From Alentia gelatinosa (taxonomy: Eukaryota; Annelida; Polychaeta; Phyllodocida; Polynoidae): a DNA stretch of 64,000 bases. The stretch covers positions 32,211,300 through 32,275,299 of the forward strand of contig OX465581.1 of the NCBI GenBank assembly GCA_950022655.1, read 5' to 3'. This document shows positions 1 through 12,389 of the stretch, one piece after another (position 1 is the first letter of the stretch; the number at the start of each line of letters is the position of its first letter). The notes beneath the pieces were generated by a model. It did not search any database. It saw nothing but the letters and a program-made list of their open reading frames with translations, and was not told where the DNA came from. The translations under genes were made by a program, and so were the position numbers.

Positions 1-640
1 TAGAACTTTAGCTTTCCGCTTATTATTTATCATTAGCTCCGGTCCATTCCCAGGGCCCGGTGCCAGTGTGGCAGTCATCTTACATAACCACCTATGGAGT
101 GTGACTTCCAGTCATCAATATGTATAGAGCTGCTCATGGCTTAGTGGGTGACCTAATGTCGGCCCGCAAGGCCATGAATTTAAAAGCAACTCGTCCGCTG
201 TACACTTCAGTAAATTTGGAAACTGCCTGGAGTTATACAAGCTCTGTTGTATTTGCATTGTCATTCGCAGCTCCACAAATATCCTGCTTTGTGCCGGAAT
301 TTCTTGAAAGCAGAAACATCAGATTTATGATATCCACTAAAATCCAACACATCGCATCCTTTATCATTATAACCTGTGCACGCCTGACGTATGTTCACTA
401 TTTCGTATTTCAAATAGACAGCATTATATCCATGTAAAATGGCCCCTCTTCAACGTAGAAATGCCCTGTTATGATTTAGATTAGAACAGCCCTCAATTGA
501 AGATTGCTTTAAGGGGACTATATATTGCGAACTTCAAATAACAGTATATATAAACTTGAAATCAGAATTACCGAGGATATCACACGTTATCAATCTATAA
601 ATCTGGCAGAAATGCCATTGAATGTTATCTCATGGATTCA
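1..640. other. Non-coding, nothing recognised
   Basis: No homologous reading frame, RNA gene or clear repeat was seen. The 105-codon open frame at 120-437 has no recognisable motif and AT-rich composition like its surroundings. Confidence 0.5.
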
Positions 641-644
641 AGTG

Positions 645-905
645 TTATCTTTACAATAGATCACAGAAATATGTATCAATCAGTTGTTCTCAGAGCTGGC
701 AGAAATTTAATTTGGCATACACCAGTATCTGTCCTGTAACCGCTCTTATTTGTCTTATTCATTAATGATTTTCGGGGATGCATAACTCACTCAGATTATC
801 TACACCATGCAGACGATCTTCTGTTATATACTGTCTCAACCAAGGAACCTGGAATTGCAATGTATTATAACCTGCAATCTGTAGGTGTTTCAGTTGCTGT
901 TCTTA
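645..905 (+). pseudogene. LINE reverse transcriptase fragment (decayed)
   Basis: Translation of the plus strand gives RT blocks in the right order. First comes a segment with YNRSQKYVSI (about 668-697), typical of the stretch before RT motif B. Then, after a frame change, come PVSVL-stop-PLLFVLFINDF, the decayed GVPQGSVLGPLLF-type motif (about 711-770), and finally HADDLLLYT, the catalytic YADD motif with Y replaced by H (about 807-833). The copy has an in-frame stop and at least one frameshift, and covers only the palm core, so it is a dead 5'- and 3'-truncated copy of a Jockey/CR1-like non-LTR element. It lies upstream of the GPCR exon, probably inside that gene's first intron or promoter region. 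Confidence 0.7.
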
Positions 906-1332
906 ATATTTCTGCCATTTACAAGACCTATATTTCTGAACTAGTCTGGCAAGTACCATGAAAAAGAAATCGAAGGCATTCAATGACACTCTAGAAACGA
1001 TCCCCACATCTGGGTCTGAACCTTTTTGCTGTATCCTACATTTAGTGTCTTCCCTTTTTTTCTTTTTAGAGAAAGAGGGTTTTCAACGGGTCCTCGCAAC
1101 CTTTTAGGATACTTTACAATTGGCGATTTTCAGCAATTTACTTCATTAATTTCTCTTGAAAGTTGGGTTTAAGATTTAACTCATTAAATAGAGTCGTTTT
1201 GATACTTCCAATGATAAAAGCATCCCCCTGAAGTTATGGTACGCATGTACTATTATGTGACTTTGTGCTTTTCTTTGCAGGCCGATGAACGTGTGAGAGA
1301 GCGAACGGCTGGGTCGATCGGATACTTTCGTC

Positions 1333-2688
1333 ATGGCATGGCTGCAAGAGTCATACAGACTCAATATGACGTCAGAAAACAGTACATTGGGAGAGAACGG
1401 GACGTTCACAGACGGAACGTGGTTTTTGCTCCCCGAGATAATAGATAAGGACCCGTCCTCCAGGGATGATCCGGGGTTGTCTTCCCACGCCCGCCGCCCA
1501 TCGCCCTACGGCCTGCAGCCGGGTCACGACGACCCCATCGTCGTCCTTATCCAGGCAATCTCTATGCAGGCCCAGCTGTACGCCATGCCCACGTACTGCG
1601 GGGTGGGCCTGACGGGCAACCTGCTGGCTATTGGTGTGCTGCTCAACAGTGAGCTATGGAACCTCTCAGCTCTGCGCTACCTGCTCGCCCTGCTCTCCTC
1701 TGACGTAATGTACCTGGTGATTCTACTGATCAGCTGGCTGAGCGACGTGCAGGGGGTGGGGGTTTACAGTCATGGCGGGCTGTGTCACTTCACCACTTTT
1801 CTCAGCCACGGCTCGTGCTTCCTGGCCCTCTGGTATCTCGTCTGCTTTGCCGTCGATGGCTACATCCGCATCTGCTTCCGGCGACGACAGGAAGCCATGT
1901 GCACGACGACGCGAGCAAACGTGGTCATCTTGGCGTTCATGGCGGTGGCCATAGCCGTGTTTATCAACATCAGTATCACGTTCGGCGTGACGGCGGGCCC
2001 TGTGCTGCGCTGTGCGCCACTTAAAATGTTCATCGTCACGCTTCAAACCCTGTTCAAAATTGACATCTTCTTAAATAGCATGCTACCTGACGTGGTCATT
2101 ATTTACCTCTTCTGCCACGCGCTGCTTGCCTGCCTGTGTAAGAGTGGGAGTGCGAGTAGGAACACTGACTCCTCCAGAAAGTGTAGGGGTTTCAGTTGCT
2201 GTTCTTACTGTTGCTGCCATCATCCTGATGGAGGCAACTCTAGAGGGCTTGAGATAAGGCTTGCCCAGGAGCATACACACCTGTCCCTGGAGAAGGATTT
2301 CCAGCGTTTGTATTTCACGTACATATTTGTGTCTACATGCCTGAATCTGTCTTCTCATCTACCGCGGATATACTTCACCATCCACGGGTTGCTTTACCCT
2401 AACAGACCACTGACCATGAAACACTTTGTCTGGCAACAGCTTCTGATACATGCGTACTACATCCGCTGCACCATCAACTTCCTTATCCTTTTCTGTGCCT
2501 CAAAGAATTTCCGTGGCGCCATCTATGCTACCGTGACGTCACTGGGTGGATTTTTGCTGCGGTTGCGGCGAAGACGGAACCCGTCGAGTCACGTGGAGAG
2601 CGGGAATCATGTGAATGGACCCGATGAGGACGAAACTGTTACGGCCTTGATGAAAGACACCACAGCATGCTCTACTACCCCAGTGTAA
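1333..2688 (+). CDS. Rhodopsin-class GPCR, probable neuropeptide-type orphan receptor
   Basis: 451 residues in one exon. A good 3' splice site (pyrimidine-rich, ending TTTGCAG at 1280) lies just upstream and an in-frame TGA at 1294 precedes the ATG, so a 5' UTR intron is likely and this ATG is the start. The N-terminus has three N-glycosylation sequons (N11, N16, N22). Seven hydrophobic segments are visible: TM1 about 85-105 with the GN pair at 95-96, TM2 114-137 with D124, TM3 152-180, TM4 196-217, TM5 232-268 with P252, TM6 323-350 with P344, TM7 362-391. C151 and C227 fit the TM3-ECL2 disulphide. Odd points: DRY is D-G-Y (175-177), TM6 lacks the usual Trp, and NPxxY is replaced by N-F-L-I-L (382-386). 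The third loop is Cys-rich (about 284-295). The SKNFRGA helix-8 segment resembles invertebrate FMRFamide-type receptors. Ligand unknown. Confidence 0.85.
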   Translation: MAWLQESYRLNMTSENSTLGENGTFTDGTWFLLPEIIDKDPSSRDDPGLSSHARRPSPYGLQPGHDDPIVVLIQAISMQAQLYAMPTYCGVGLTGNLLAIGVLLNSELWNLSALRYLLALLSSDVMYLVILLISWLSDVQGVGVYSHGGLCHFTTFLSHGSCFLALWYLVCFAVDGYIRICFRRRQEAMCTTTRANVVILAFMAVAIAVFINISITFGVTAGPVLRCAPLKMFIVTLQTLFKIDIFLNSMLPDVVIIYLFCHALLACLCKSGSASRNTDSSRKCRGFSCCSYCCCHHPDGGNSRGLEIRLAQEHTHLSLEKDFQRLYFTYIFVSTCLNLSSHLPRIYFTIHGLLYPNRPLTMKHFVWQQLLIHAYYIRCTINFLILFCASKNFRGAIYATVTSLGGFLLRLRRRRNPSSHVESGNHVNGPDEDETVTALMKDTTACSTTPV

Positions 2689-5100
2689 AAAGTTGGCTGA
2701 GATACTCTCCACCAGGTTTTATATCTTATACCCAGGACCTACATGTTTTGCCTTATTCTCAAACTAAATCAAGTACAGTAAATATGCAAAGAAGCGTGGG
2801 AATTTTCCATTGACGTCATGCACGGCTGCCAAGTCTCATGACGTAGGGCCATTTCTCAATGTCTCACGGTTCTTTTTAAAAAGATCTCCCGTGAAATCAA
2901 TGGGTCATACACCTTTTGAATTTTGAATAATAGTTCAAAAGTTATATCAGTCATTAGCCTAATATACTTCCATAGACTCCACTATAAAGCTATAAAAATG
3001 TCAGAATTCGAGAGATTCTTGGGGCTTTGTCCCAGGGCCCCCACGAGGGACATTGTCCCTGAACCTCACAAGAGGGCCTACCCGTCACAGACATCAGCCC
3101 CTAGTAACTCGGAAAAATCTTACTCAAGTCCAATTTCAAAACTTGGTAGCCCTGCGTCATGTCTGGATATTATCTCCTTCTCACATTGTTTCTTGTTGGA
3201 CTTTTTCCCCATTCAATACGGTAGGGTCGCTTTGGTATCCGTGAATAGTTGTTAGGCATTGTAGCTCTCTTGTGTTGATAGAATGAGTCAAGGGATATTA
3301 ATTTCCCAGGTGAGGTATTTACAATTTTTCAATTCACAATTTCTAATTAACAAATTTATTCAAGTCGTAATGAAATTTACTTCTGCTCTGTCAGAGAGAT
3401 GAATTGGGGTTTCGTTATATCCATGTGTTAGAATTGCATTTGTCATGTTAATATACTTCCTCTTTGGGGTAGCTTCATCATGAGATCAATAAAATATTAT
3501 AAATAAGAGATTATATGTCTCAGTCTTCCTTATCATTCAAATACGACATTTGCAAAAAATACAGTTAGGATAATTTCATATTTTGAATTTTCCCAGTTCA
3601 GTAAATGCCTCACACCTCCTTGCCAATGGTTTTTTATTTTTTAAAGTGGCGAACAAAATATGGGAATGGGCTACCTGATTCCACAGGTACACGCCTGCGA
3701 CGTCCATATGATAGTAAATAGAATCCTGTAAAAAGAACATTCGCCCAGTGAAATGTAGCTTCTGCATTCCCGTGATGCCCTTTCATTAGGCAAATGCCTT
3801 GTATTCACAAACGTTATCGTGTTTGACCCACTGGTAACAACCTTTATTTGCCTTGCGGGAAATGTGTTCACTGCCGACAAACATTAATTAAACAGTGTGA
3901 GGTAATCCATTGATATGGAAATTGATTTGTCCAAATGCATTTCCAGGGGATACAATTTTGTTTCCAAATGCAATTTCAGTTGCTCCTACTATTCTAGCAG
4001 GCAAAAGGAGAATGTTAGTAAACTCAAAACGTCAAGAATAATTCATAGAGGTATTTTCCAGCTGATGTTACGTCTTCGAGAGACAGGACAGGATATACCC
4101 ACCTTTTTTTCAAACCGTAAGTATTTGATGAATTGAAAGTATATATTAGGATGATTTCAAATTAAGGGTGCACATAAAGCATGACAAAGGAAATACAAAG
4201 ACATAGATTTCGTCGCTACTTCTACTTCAGAAACTGCAGCGTATACACGGATATTCAGGATATAGTGTGTGTTCTAGTTCATCAAAAATGCTCGCCTTTG
4301 AAACAATATCTCCTCTTCTTCAGATTTGTGAACTAATTCCAAAGCTGAATTTTGGGGCTGACAGGTAAAACGATAAGTTCAGGAAGCATTGACCACGACG
4401 GACCGAATGTTGACTGAGGCCGCGGCTCTGGTACACTTCCCAGTCAATATTCCATGACCTCCCACCGCGAAGCTGACACTTTGGTATTACAATGCACCCA
4501 CCGCGATTTGATATTACTCACACCGGGACGCTGTGAAGGATTAGCCTAAAAATGAATTAAAAAGATACAGGTCCTGGCTGTGCAAAGAAATGAGGAATAT
4601 TCCGGATTGATCATGAGGTTCCTTCATGGATCTCTGCTGTCTATATTCGTAGAAATGCAGGCTTCTTTGATTAATTAATCCTGGTTTGCCGAGCTTGCTG
4701 TCACTGACGATATCAACGGCATTTCCTTCATCATATGTATTTGCCCAATGATGTGCTAGAGTATGCGGGCCACAATAATTGCCTCACTCAATTGCATAGA
4801 GACCTGGCTTTGGTGGAGGAAATACCTGCCAATGAGAGAGTCCTGATAAATAATGTCAGCTGGACAAGATATGAGGCGATCTAAGATTTCTTTATAAACC
4901 ATACTGCTGAAACAGGGCCATTTTTGACACCACTTGATTGTTGCCGGAATAAGCCATCCATATGCCAAATTAGGAGAGTGACAAATCTTGTGCGTGAAGT
5001 CAGGCGAAAGTTGTGGGGAGGGCTACATATGTTGCATAAAACATGCCAAGAAAACCTGATGAAAGGATGTTTTAATGTCACTGTTGGATGCACTGTGTGA
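2689..5100. other. GPCR 3' flank and intergenic DNA
   Basis: AT-rich sequence with no recognisable coding homology. The first ~800 bases are probably GPCR 3' UTR. The remaining short frames have no domain or motif I can recognise. Confidence 0.5.
3488..3493 (+). terminator. Candidate polyadenylation signal for the GPCR
   Basis: AATAAA hexamer about 800 bases downstream of the GPCR stop codon, followed by T- and TG-containing sequence. It is the first canonical hexamer I noticed after the gene. Assignment is by position only. Confidence 0.35.
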
Positions 5101-5102
5101 CC

Positions 5103-5180
5103 AGGCCTGTTGAGCAATCTAGCTATGATAGGTTTAGAATAGGGTATCCATCTATGAGCCTAGATTATTCAACAGGCCCT
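5103..5180. repeat. Short fold-back related to the 6.84 kb MITE
   Basis: Arms 5103-5130 and 5152-5180 are imperfect reverse complements built on AGGCCTGTTGAATAATCTAG-like sequence. The arm sequence resembles the terminal repeats of the element at 6838-7062. Confidence 0.5.
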
Positions 5181-6011
5181 AATTTAGTAGCTGCTGTATT
5201 GAGCTGAGTGATATCCACGGTAAATAAAAGATCCTATAGCTGCTCGCTTCTAGCTAGTGCGCGAATCACACCGCCTATACTCGGCGTGCTTTCATCGTTA
5301 ATGAGGAATCTGAAAACAGAAACATTAGCTCATATTAACTAAAATAATTTAATGCAGTGGAGATGTGCATCCTCAGAAGGTGCTGCGGTGTGTCACAGAC
5401 CAGTAGCTCCATCACAAGAAACAAGCAAAGTCGAGAGGAACGGTCCAATAAAGCATTGTAGAAGAGTGCTTAGAAAGGCAAAGCAATCAAACGAAGTTCA
5501 ATTACTTAAGCTTTCACTTTTCAGAGAGTATTTGTTCTATCTAGATAAACACAGGAGCATTCCGCATTCAAGATCGCAAGACATACAATAAGGGCGTTAA
5601 GGAGTAGAGAGTTTCTGTGAAAATTGCAATTATCCCAAGAAAGACTAGATCCATTTATAACAAACATCGTATGGCTGTATAATGGAACAAGCAGCCTCCA
5701 ATGGTATTGTGCAAAGTTTTATGATTTATGAATATCCCATATTCTACAGAAGAAATGGAACGTTATATTCAGGAGATATGACAGCGTGGCTATCAAAAAT
5801 GTTTCCTAAGCAAGTCAAGGTATTGTAGCAGTTAGTTGCTAGAAGTCAAAGGTAAAACAATCTCAGTATTTTCAATATTTCATACTAATTCTAGCCTAGC
5901 TGCACATATATTGATCATAGTAACAGTATGTATACACACAATAGAGTAGGGGTGGGAAACAGTCAGAAACAAATTTGATTGCTGATAACAAAGTCATCGC
6001 ATACATCCTAC

Positions 6012-6197
6012 AGTGCCAGATCCACTAAGGCGATTTTCCATGCGAATTTGGGTTCGCAGACGTTCGCAGACGTTCGCAGACGTTCGCATGGACATGCGAA
6101 TGCCTTGCGACAATATCTAATATATTATCGCATGGGATTCGCACAGTCGCACGGATCGCAGACGCATTCGCTTGGTCGCCTTAGTGGATTTGGCGCT
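6012..6197. mobile_element. MITE with 22 bp terminal inverted repeats
   Basis: About 186 bp element. Left end 6012-6033 and right end 6176-6197 are reverse complements over about 22 bases (core ATCCACTAAGGCGA), with two mismatches. Both ends lie close to a TA dinucleotide, consistent with a TA target duplication. The interior contains three tandem copies of CGCAGACGTT-like units (6056-6085) and is rich in GCGAAT-type motifs read on both strands. No coding capacity. Confidence 0.7.
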
Positions 6198-6837
6198 TAC
6201 TACTGCTGAACAGTAGCTTTTGGACGGGCTACTAAAATGTTCTGTACTAAACTCATATGTAGCTGGGAGTGTTGTCAGAGGTATTTATTTACTTCTCTAG
6301 TAACCGAACCTCTGTCACTGCAGTTCAATAAATGGCACACGTCTTTCATCCCATATAACGTAATGCATAACATGATGCCTGATGCATGTTGCCTACCGAA
6401 TGCAGTCCTTATACAAATGCAGTTGGTTGTGAAATAATAACTATAAACAGGATATATGATAACAGTTATGACATTCAAACTGCAGGTTGAGATGGTCTTG
6501 CTGCAAGGAGATATGGAGAAGAGCAAGCCACATAACATACCAGACTAGAGCAATGAATAACAGAGCGAAGAAATCAGATTTGTCTATTGGTGATAGCTCT
6601 AAAGCTAGTCATGGTTACTACTGGTTTATTGAGAAAAGTGGAGGTGAAAGGGTTCCGATAAGGGTTCGAGTGATCGTCTCATGTTTGATAATGTCAGGTT
6701 GCATTGTGCTGTTATTATCTGGTGCCACTATTGATATCTATCTCTTAACAGAGTGAGATAGGACGCCTGATGAACCGGAGGATTGGAATCCTGATTTCCC
6801 TCTACGGATCACCGATTCACCTACATCAATGATCAGG

Positions 6838-7062
6838 GGGTCCGTTTAATAATCTAGGGTCGTACATAATAACGACCCTTTTCCGTAACTTATTTCAGGG
6901 TCTGCGTTTGATGATATCTAAGTCTGTTCGCTAACACAGTATTAGCTGTCCATAAGGCCGTCCCTAAGTGTTGAATAATAAAGTCTACCCACATTGTCCC
7001 TGGGTCTTTATGGCATACAGAAAAGGGTCTACATGTCCGATCCTAGATTATCAAACGGGCCG
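6838..7062. mobile_element. MITE with GGGYCCGTTTRATAATCTAGG-type ends
   Basis: About 225 bp. Left terminal repeat 6838-6862 and right terminal repeat 7038-7062 match as imperfect reverse complements (shared core CGTTTRATAATCTAGGRTCG). No coding capacity. A related miniature fold-back lies at 5103-5180. Confidence 0.6.
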
Positions 7063-9050
7063 CAGGTGTGGAGATGCATACGCAGTGAAACCCAGGTGAC
7101 CATGCAATGAGGAGGCTGGTTATTTGGGGTGACAGCATGGCCTAGGGCCAGGACATGCCTCTCATGATTATCAGATCAGCTCTGGCCCTCTGGTTGGTTT
7201 GTAAAAGGAAACACAACGAATCATGAGGAAAATTGACACTGTACAATGACAAAAAGTGACACTTAGCTGATCTCTACTCGACATGAGTATCAAAGACATT
7301 GTTGTTTAAAATATATGTGCTAGAGTTAAGTATACGTGAAAACTGTATGAGAATAAGGGAGAAACTATCATTAGAATTTCAGAGATTAGGATAAGAGTAT
7401 CTAGAGAAAACTCAGCTGATTCTCATCATGACCATGTCGCATTTGATTATAGTAAATGATTATATTAAATATGGTTCAAGAGAATGAGATTACTCGTGAG
7501 GCTTCGAGAGAGATCCCGACTGGAAACCAATGAGAGGAGCAGAGAGCTGATATGACCTGCTGCAACTTATTGGCAGGAAAAAAACTGTGAAGTGCTGCGT
7601 GGTTACAGCTCTTACAGATTGTGGCTCTCTCTCTCGGCGACACTATCATTCCTGCTGTTCTTGTAAGTACCGCCCTCATTCTTCCCGACTATCCACGTGC
7701 ACATCTGGACCTTTTTTGTTTTGCCAATGCATTGCCTTTATGAGTGATTTGATTGTAAGATTAAGTTTTGTACCTCACAGTTGTTTGTATTTGCACCTTT
7801 GAAGTCCATATGACCATGGTGGAATCCCGTAATAAATCTTATTTAGACAATGCTCCCAAACTTTGTCAAAAGCTATGATTTCTTTAATGATCAGGTCTAA
7901 TTAGCTGATAAATAACTGATAGGCTTTGAAGATATTTCAACATACAACATGTAATTGGAGCCCCTTTTATGTATGCCCGAGACAGGAATCGAAGATTACT
8001 TATAACACTTCATGTAAGAACTGCACTCACTGGAAATTCGTGTAATATAAGATTTACCTCCCATGGCCCAACTGTAGCTAGCAGGGTCCCACACTGTGAC
8101 CTGGCCACCATTCACCTGGGTTTACATACCCCTCATGGTGCCGATTGCCTCATGGGTACGTCAGCAGTCTTTGCCAGGTGCACTGAGTGCCCTACGCACA
8201 GGATGCCCTCTAAATGCGTGTATCATCAGGAATGGTTACCTACTATATTTAAAACGGTAGAATTCCGTCGAATCCGCTTGAAGTTGCTCCCATACATAGA
8301 GACATAGTGAACCAAACCTGGGCGTGGAGACTGAAGGGCCACGAGAGTGAGATTCTTGTGTAGTACCTAACTGAATCCAGCTACTATTTTTTGTGTTTCT
8401 CTACACAGATGTACTTCTATCCTTAGGATTTGTTTATATCCGTACAGAAATCATAATTTAGAACTGTAGTTCTTGTATTAAAACTCTAAAGCGAGTACTT
8501 TGTCATATGTATAAATTTACCTTATTGGTACGCATGTTTCTTTCGATGAAAATAATTGAAAGAAACCAGGAGTATGCATCGATGAGATTCATACATTTCA
8601 CTTTTATTATATATACCTTCATGATATATATACAGATTGTTGGTAAAATACTTGGTAAAATGTTGCGACGTCTGAGCTTGCTTCAAAGTGTGCTGGTAGT
8701 TATGTTGACACTCCCCGGAAGTGGAGCAGTAACCACCTTCTAATCTGATTGGTGGTGTACAATTCATGGTACACGGACGTCTCAGCCCTTCCGGCATCTT
8801 TGGCCCCTTTTTGTGCGGTTATCTCGGCCCAATAGCGGCCGCGTTTCGCGCTCCCACATTTTTTTGAAGTCTTAATTGCATTCAGTTAGTTACAAATCGC
8901 TCGTCCTTGCAATGTTGACAATGTATGAACAAATAACAGAAACAGTTGATGATATTTACAATGAGATTGATCGCCTCTTGGACTTAGTTACAAACAGAAC
9001 ACTTTCTTTAGTGACAGGGTTTACTTTCGCGGGTTAAGGATAGGGTTTAT
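7063..9050. other. Non-coding, nothing recognised
   Basis: No coding homology, RNA gene or structured repeat that I could support. Short open frames are scattered on both strands without motifs. Confidence 0.45.
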
Positions 9051-9081
9051 GTTAGGGAAAGGGTTAGGGTTAGGGTTAGGG
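9051..9081 (+). repeat. Interstitial telomere-like TTAGGG repeats
   Basis: Three perfect adjacent TTAGGG units, with degenerate GGGTTAAGG and GGGTTTATG units just before them from about 9016. The motif equals the common animal telomere repeat. Far too short to be a telomere. Confidence 0.75.
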
Positions 9082-10472
9082 ATATCACACATGTTTTGTA
9101 AGATATGCTTTTGTTTAGTAAGATTCTTTATTGTGGATAAAAGATAAATACTATGACACAGCAGAGCTTGTGTCTTTGGAAATCCGTATTTTAGGCAAGT
9201 AATCACATAGGAAGACATTCCGCGTTTTCGCGCATGAAGGAGTGAAAGCTGTTGAAGCTGGGGGCCGAGGTGCAGATGGGTCCGAGGCGTCGTAGGGGGT
9301 CCGAGATGCCAAAGGGGCTGAGACATCCGGGAATCCAATTCATACCAATAGCAGAGCAGAGGTTGGTATTTGTGTAAGATACTGGCATAGGTATATAATA
9401 ATCCATTAAGCTAATTGAGGCATCGGAAAGACTGTCTGCATTTACCAAAGGATGATTGCCGCGACCACCCGGCTTCGGCTATTGTTCTGGCAATAGAGAG
9501 TTTCGTAATGGAGCACTACCCTCTTATGTCCTGCGGCGATCTTCGGCTCTCAGAATTACCCACAGTATCCATGCGCGACCTTACCACACACTGTAATGAC
9601 ATTGCCACTTTAGAACATAGCATGCACTTATCTCTCATATATATTAAGTATCTTAATGATGAAAAATAATTCCAAAGCTTGTAAAACTAGCTTTTGTAAT
9701 TGTGGAGAATATCATAAACATTAATAGCGGTAGCAGCCGTCGCAAGGGCGGGAACCGACGGCAGCGCACCCTGATGTTTCAGTTCACTTTACCCGGCCTA
9801 AGAAGATGACCGCACTTCGAGCCTGTTGCCTTCCACATTCAGACAAAAAGGTTTTCCTCCCACCTACCCTACATAAACAGTTGGGTTGGGTTATTTGTAT
9901 GAACTTTCCCAATTTTCATATTAAACTGCATGTTTCATACTCAGTTGTATAATCGATATGACACTTTATAGTTCTGATTGTATAGAAATCCTCGAATTTT
10001 CATACTATCTTCATGTAATACCTTCAATACTTCATGGTATTGAAATTTCAATCTTCACAATCAAAGACTTCGTGTAAGTTATTATTAAAAACTAAAACAA
10101 TAGTGCCAACTGAACTTTTTGAAATGAATATTTGATAAATCTGATACTGTCGGATTCCTAAGACTGGCGATCGCAGGACGTCAGTTGGCACTTTTATTCT
10201 TGGTTTTGTCATCTATAGATATGTTAGGCACACGACCACTTGTGGTCAATGGAACACTCCCTTTATCCAATATTTATGGAGGTCCTTCCCTTGGCTACGA
10301 CTGTCTAAGAGAGCTAGCTTGAATATTATTAAACAATACCCTCATATGAAGTATCCTTGTGGCCTGCACTCTTGTATATATGATATTGAATATACTCCCG
10401 AGGCTGCTGTAGTCGATGCTTGATACGGCACTCTCCAATCACATGAGGATAAAACAGCCCCAAGACTTAGAA

Positions 10473-10617
10473 GGAAACTCATGAGATGAGAATAACGTGG
10501 TCCGTACTCAATTGAGTTTGACTGCGGAGTATAATTCACAAAGCAAAGCTGAGTGAATTACGTAGCTGTCGAACGAGGTAGAGTGCGGACCAAGTTATTC
10601 TCATCTAATGGGTTTCC
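10473..10617. repeat. Fold-back element, ~36 bp arms
   Basis: Arms 10473-10508 and 10582-10617 are imperfect reverse complements (core GATGAGAATAAC-TTGGTCCG). The spacer has no coding content. Probable MITE remnant. Confidence 0.6.
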
Positions 10618-12326
10618 GATTTTATCCTATCCCGTATAGCATCATGTTTTGATGAAATTACTCACCAGATTAGCCATTGAGTGTTGGGTATAATACCTTC
10701 ACGGCGAAAAAATGGGGAACAATACGAGGATGAGACAATGAGTGGTATGTGAGCGACCACGCCCCATCCGACTTGTGGAAGGCCTGTAAGAGCGGAAGGC
10801 TGCGTAGGGGATGTGCTGAGCCAGCTGTTGCTTGTCTTTTTGTCTGTACAAGCTCGCATGCTCCGACTGAGAATCGCCTTGCAGAGATGCTGTGTGTGGT
10901 GTTTGTTCTGCCAGCCATCTGGAAAACATCGCCCAACGACTCTGATGCAGACTTCTTCACTCCAACGCCTAGGACGTGGCCGTTTGAAATAGCAAGAAGC
11001 TTAAGGTTGAAATCTCATACCCCCATTTTTCACAAACGTTGAGATTTAACGAAAGTTTAACTGAACTTTGAGAATCTAGCAACTTGGAACAAGACCACCA
11101 TTCTTTTGTGGCACCTTTGCCGGGAGGTGCGCCACAGTAATCACAAACCAGGTACTCCATTTCATACCGACAGCTTGATGTCACTGCTTGTGCACAAGTA
11201 AAACCCCGCACACAGCAACGCCGATGCACCACGAAAGACCTCCCGGTACACTATGATTAGAAATGGCAAAATCGTCGTGTATTGGGAAGTCCTCGAAAAT
11301 TCTAATCGCAGCCTATCTGTTGTGTATTTTAGTCCATCGAAATGGCTTGTTGGGACAAACAAGTGACATCGGTCACGATTCAATCAGTGCACCAATGCAG
11401 ATCTTAGGCAGAATTCTAATATCAAGATATACTATAATTTTGGAAATATTGAATGAATCTGAATAATCTTTACAAGTATATACAACATCTTATATCATTT
11501 TTAATTTTAAGATATAACTGTGGCAGAATCATAATTCCGATAAGAAACTATTATTTGCAGACACTTAGACGTGATCAAATAATGGCATAGTCACACCGAT
11601 TATGTATTCATATGCGCTTACAGGTAATTCAAATATTTCATGATTTTCCGCCATGCATTTAACGCACAAAAATTTTTTTCTGTTAAATAGGCTCCCGATA
11701 GACACCAATAGGCTACGAAAAATCTAACATTTTGTATCCTACGATTGGTGTTTTTAATCGTGGCGTTTCGGAAGCTAATAGTGACGTTTCGGTGATTCTC
11801 TCACCCCTGTTATAAGTTTAGACATATGAATAACTTTAGGAAATTATACGCAACGATAACCCACGTAAAGTGCCAATTCTACGCCATGGTCGTGACAGAG
11901 TGATGTGAGGTGACGTCATAATTGACTGTCCAATCAGCGGATAGGATTTCAGAGAGCAGACAGGACATCAACATGGTGATCTACAGGCATATTGGACAGT
12001 TCACGGTGGCACCACCTTCCTATTTTTAATTATTGTCAATTATTACCAGTCAAAATTGGTTCCTTGTGATTCATGTTGGTGCCTAATGTGTAAATTCAAC
12101 GTTTTGTCCAGATTGTCCAATCTTAATAGGTAAAACAGTGCAATTTACATTTACTTGGTTTACATATAAAGTCTACCGGATAATGTGGGTTTCTTAAGTT
12201 CTTTCAAAAATAAGGACGGTGACCTATGTATTTTAAAAAATTCTTATGTGTAGTTCTATGCATCTACTATATTCTGTGAAAGTTTAGACTTGGGTTTTAC
12301 TATGTGAAAATCAGCTTTTTAAAGTT

Positions 12327-12328
<2 letters not shown>
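10618..12328. other. Non-coding, nothing recognised
   Basis: Overlapping short frames at 10.66-11.5 kb lack consistent coding potential on one strand and match no family that I know. Confidence 0.4.

Positions 12329-12387
<59 letters not shown>
12329..12387. repeat. (TA)n microsatellite
   Basis: Uninterrupted TA dinucleotide run of about 29 units. Confidence 0.95.

Positions 12388-12389
<2 letters not shown>

Noticed and set aside
6487..6756. 89-codon frame with a good hydrophobic helix, just after a CAG acceptor-like site
   Set aside because: Starts at TTG, no conserved motif, no partner exon seen. It may be a terminal exon but I cannot support it.
10670..10960. Minus-strand frame with FHKSDGAWSL, similar to SEGAWSL of the Ngaro RT
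   Set aside because: Similarity is limited to a few residues and neighbouring RT motifs are absent.
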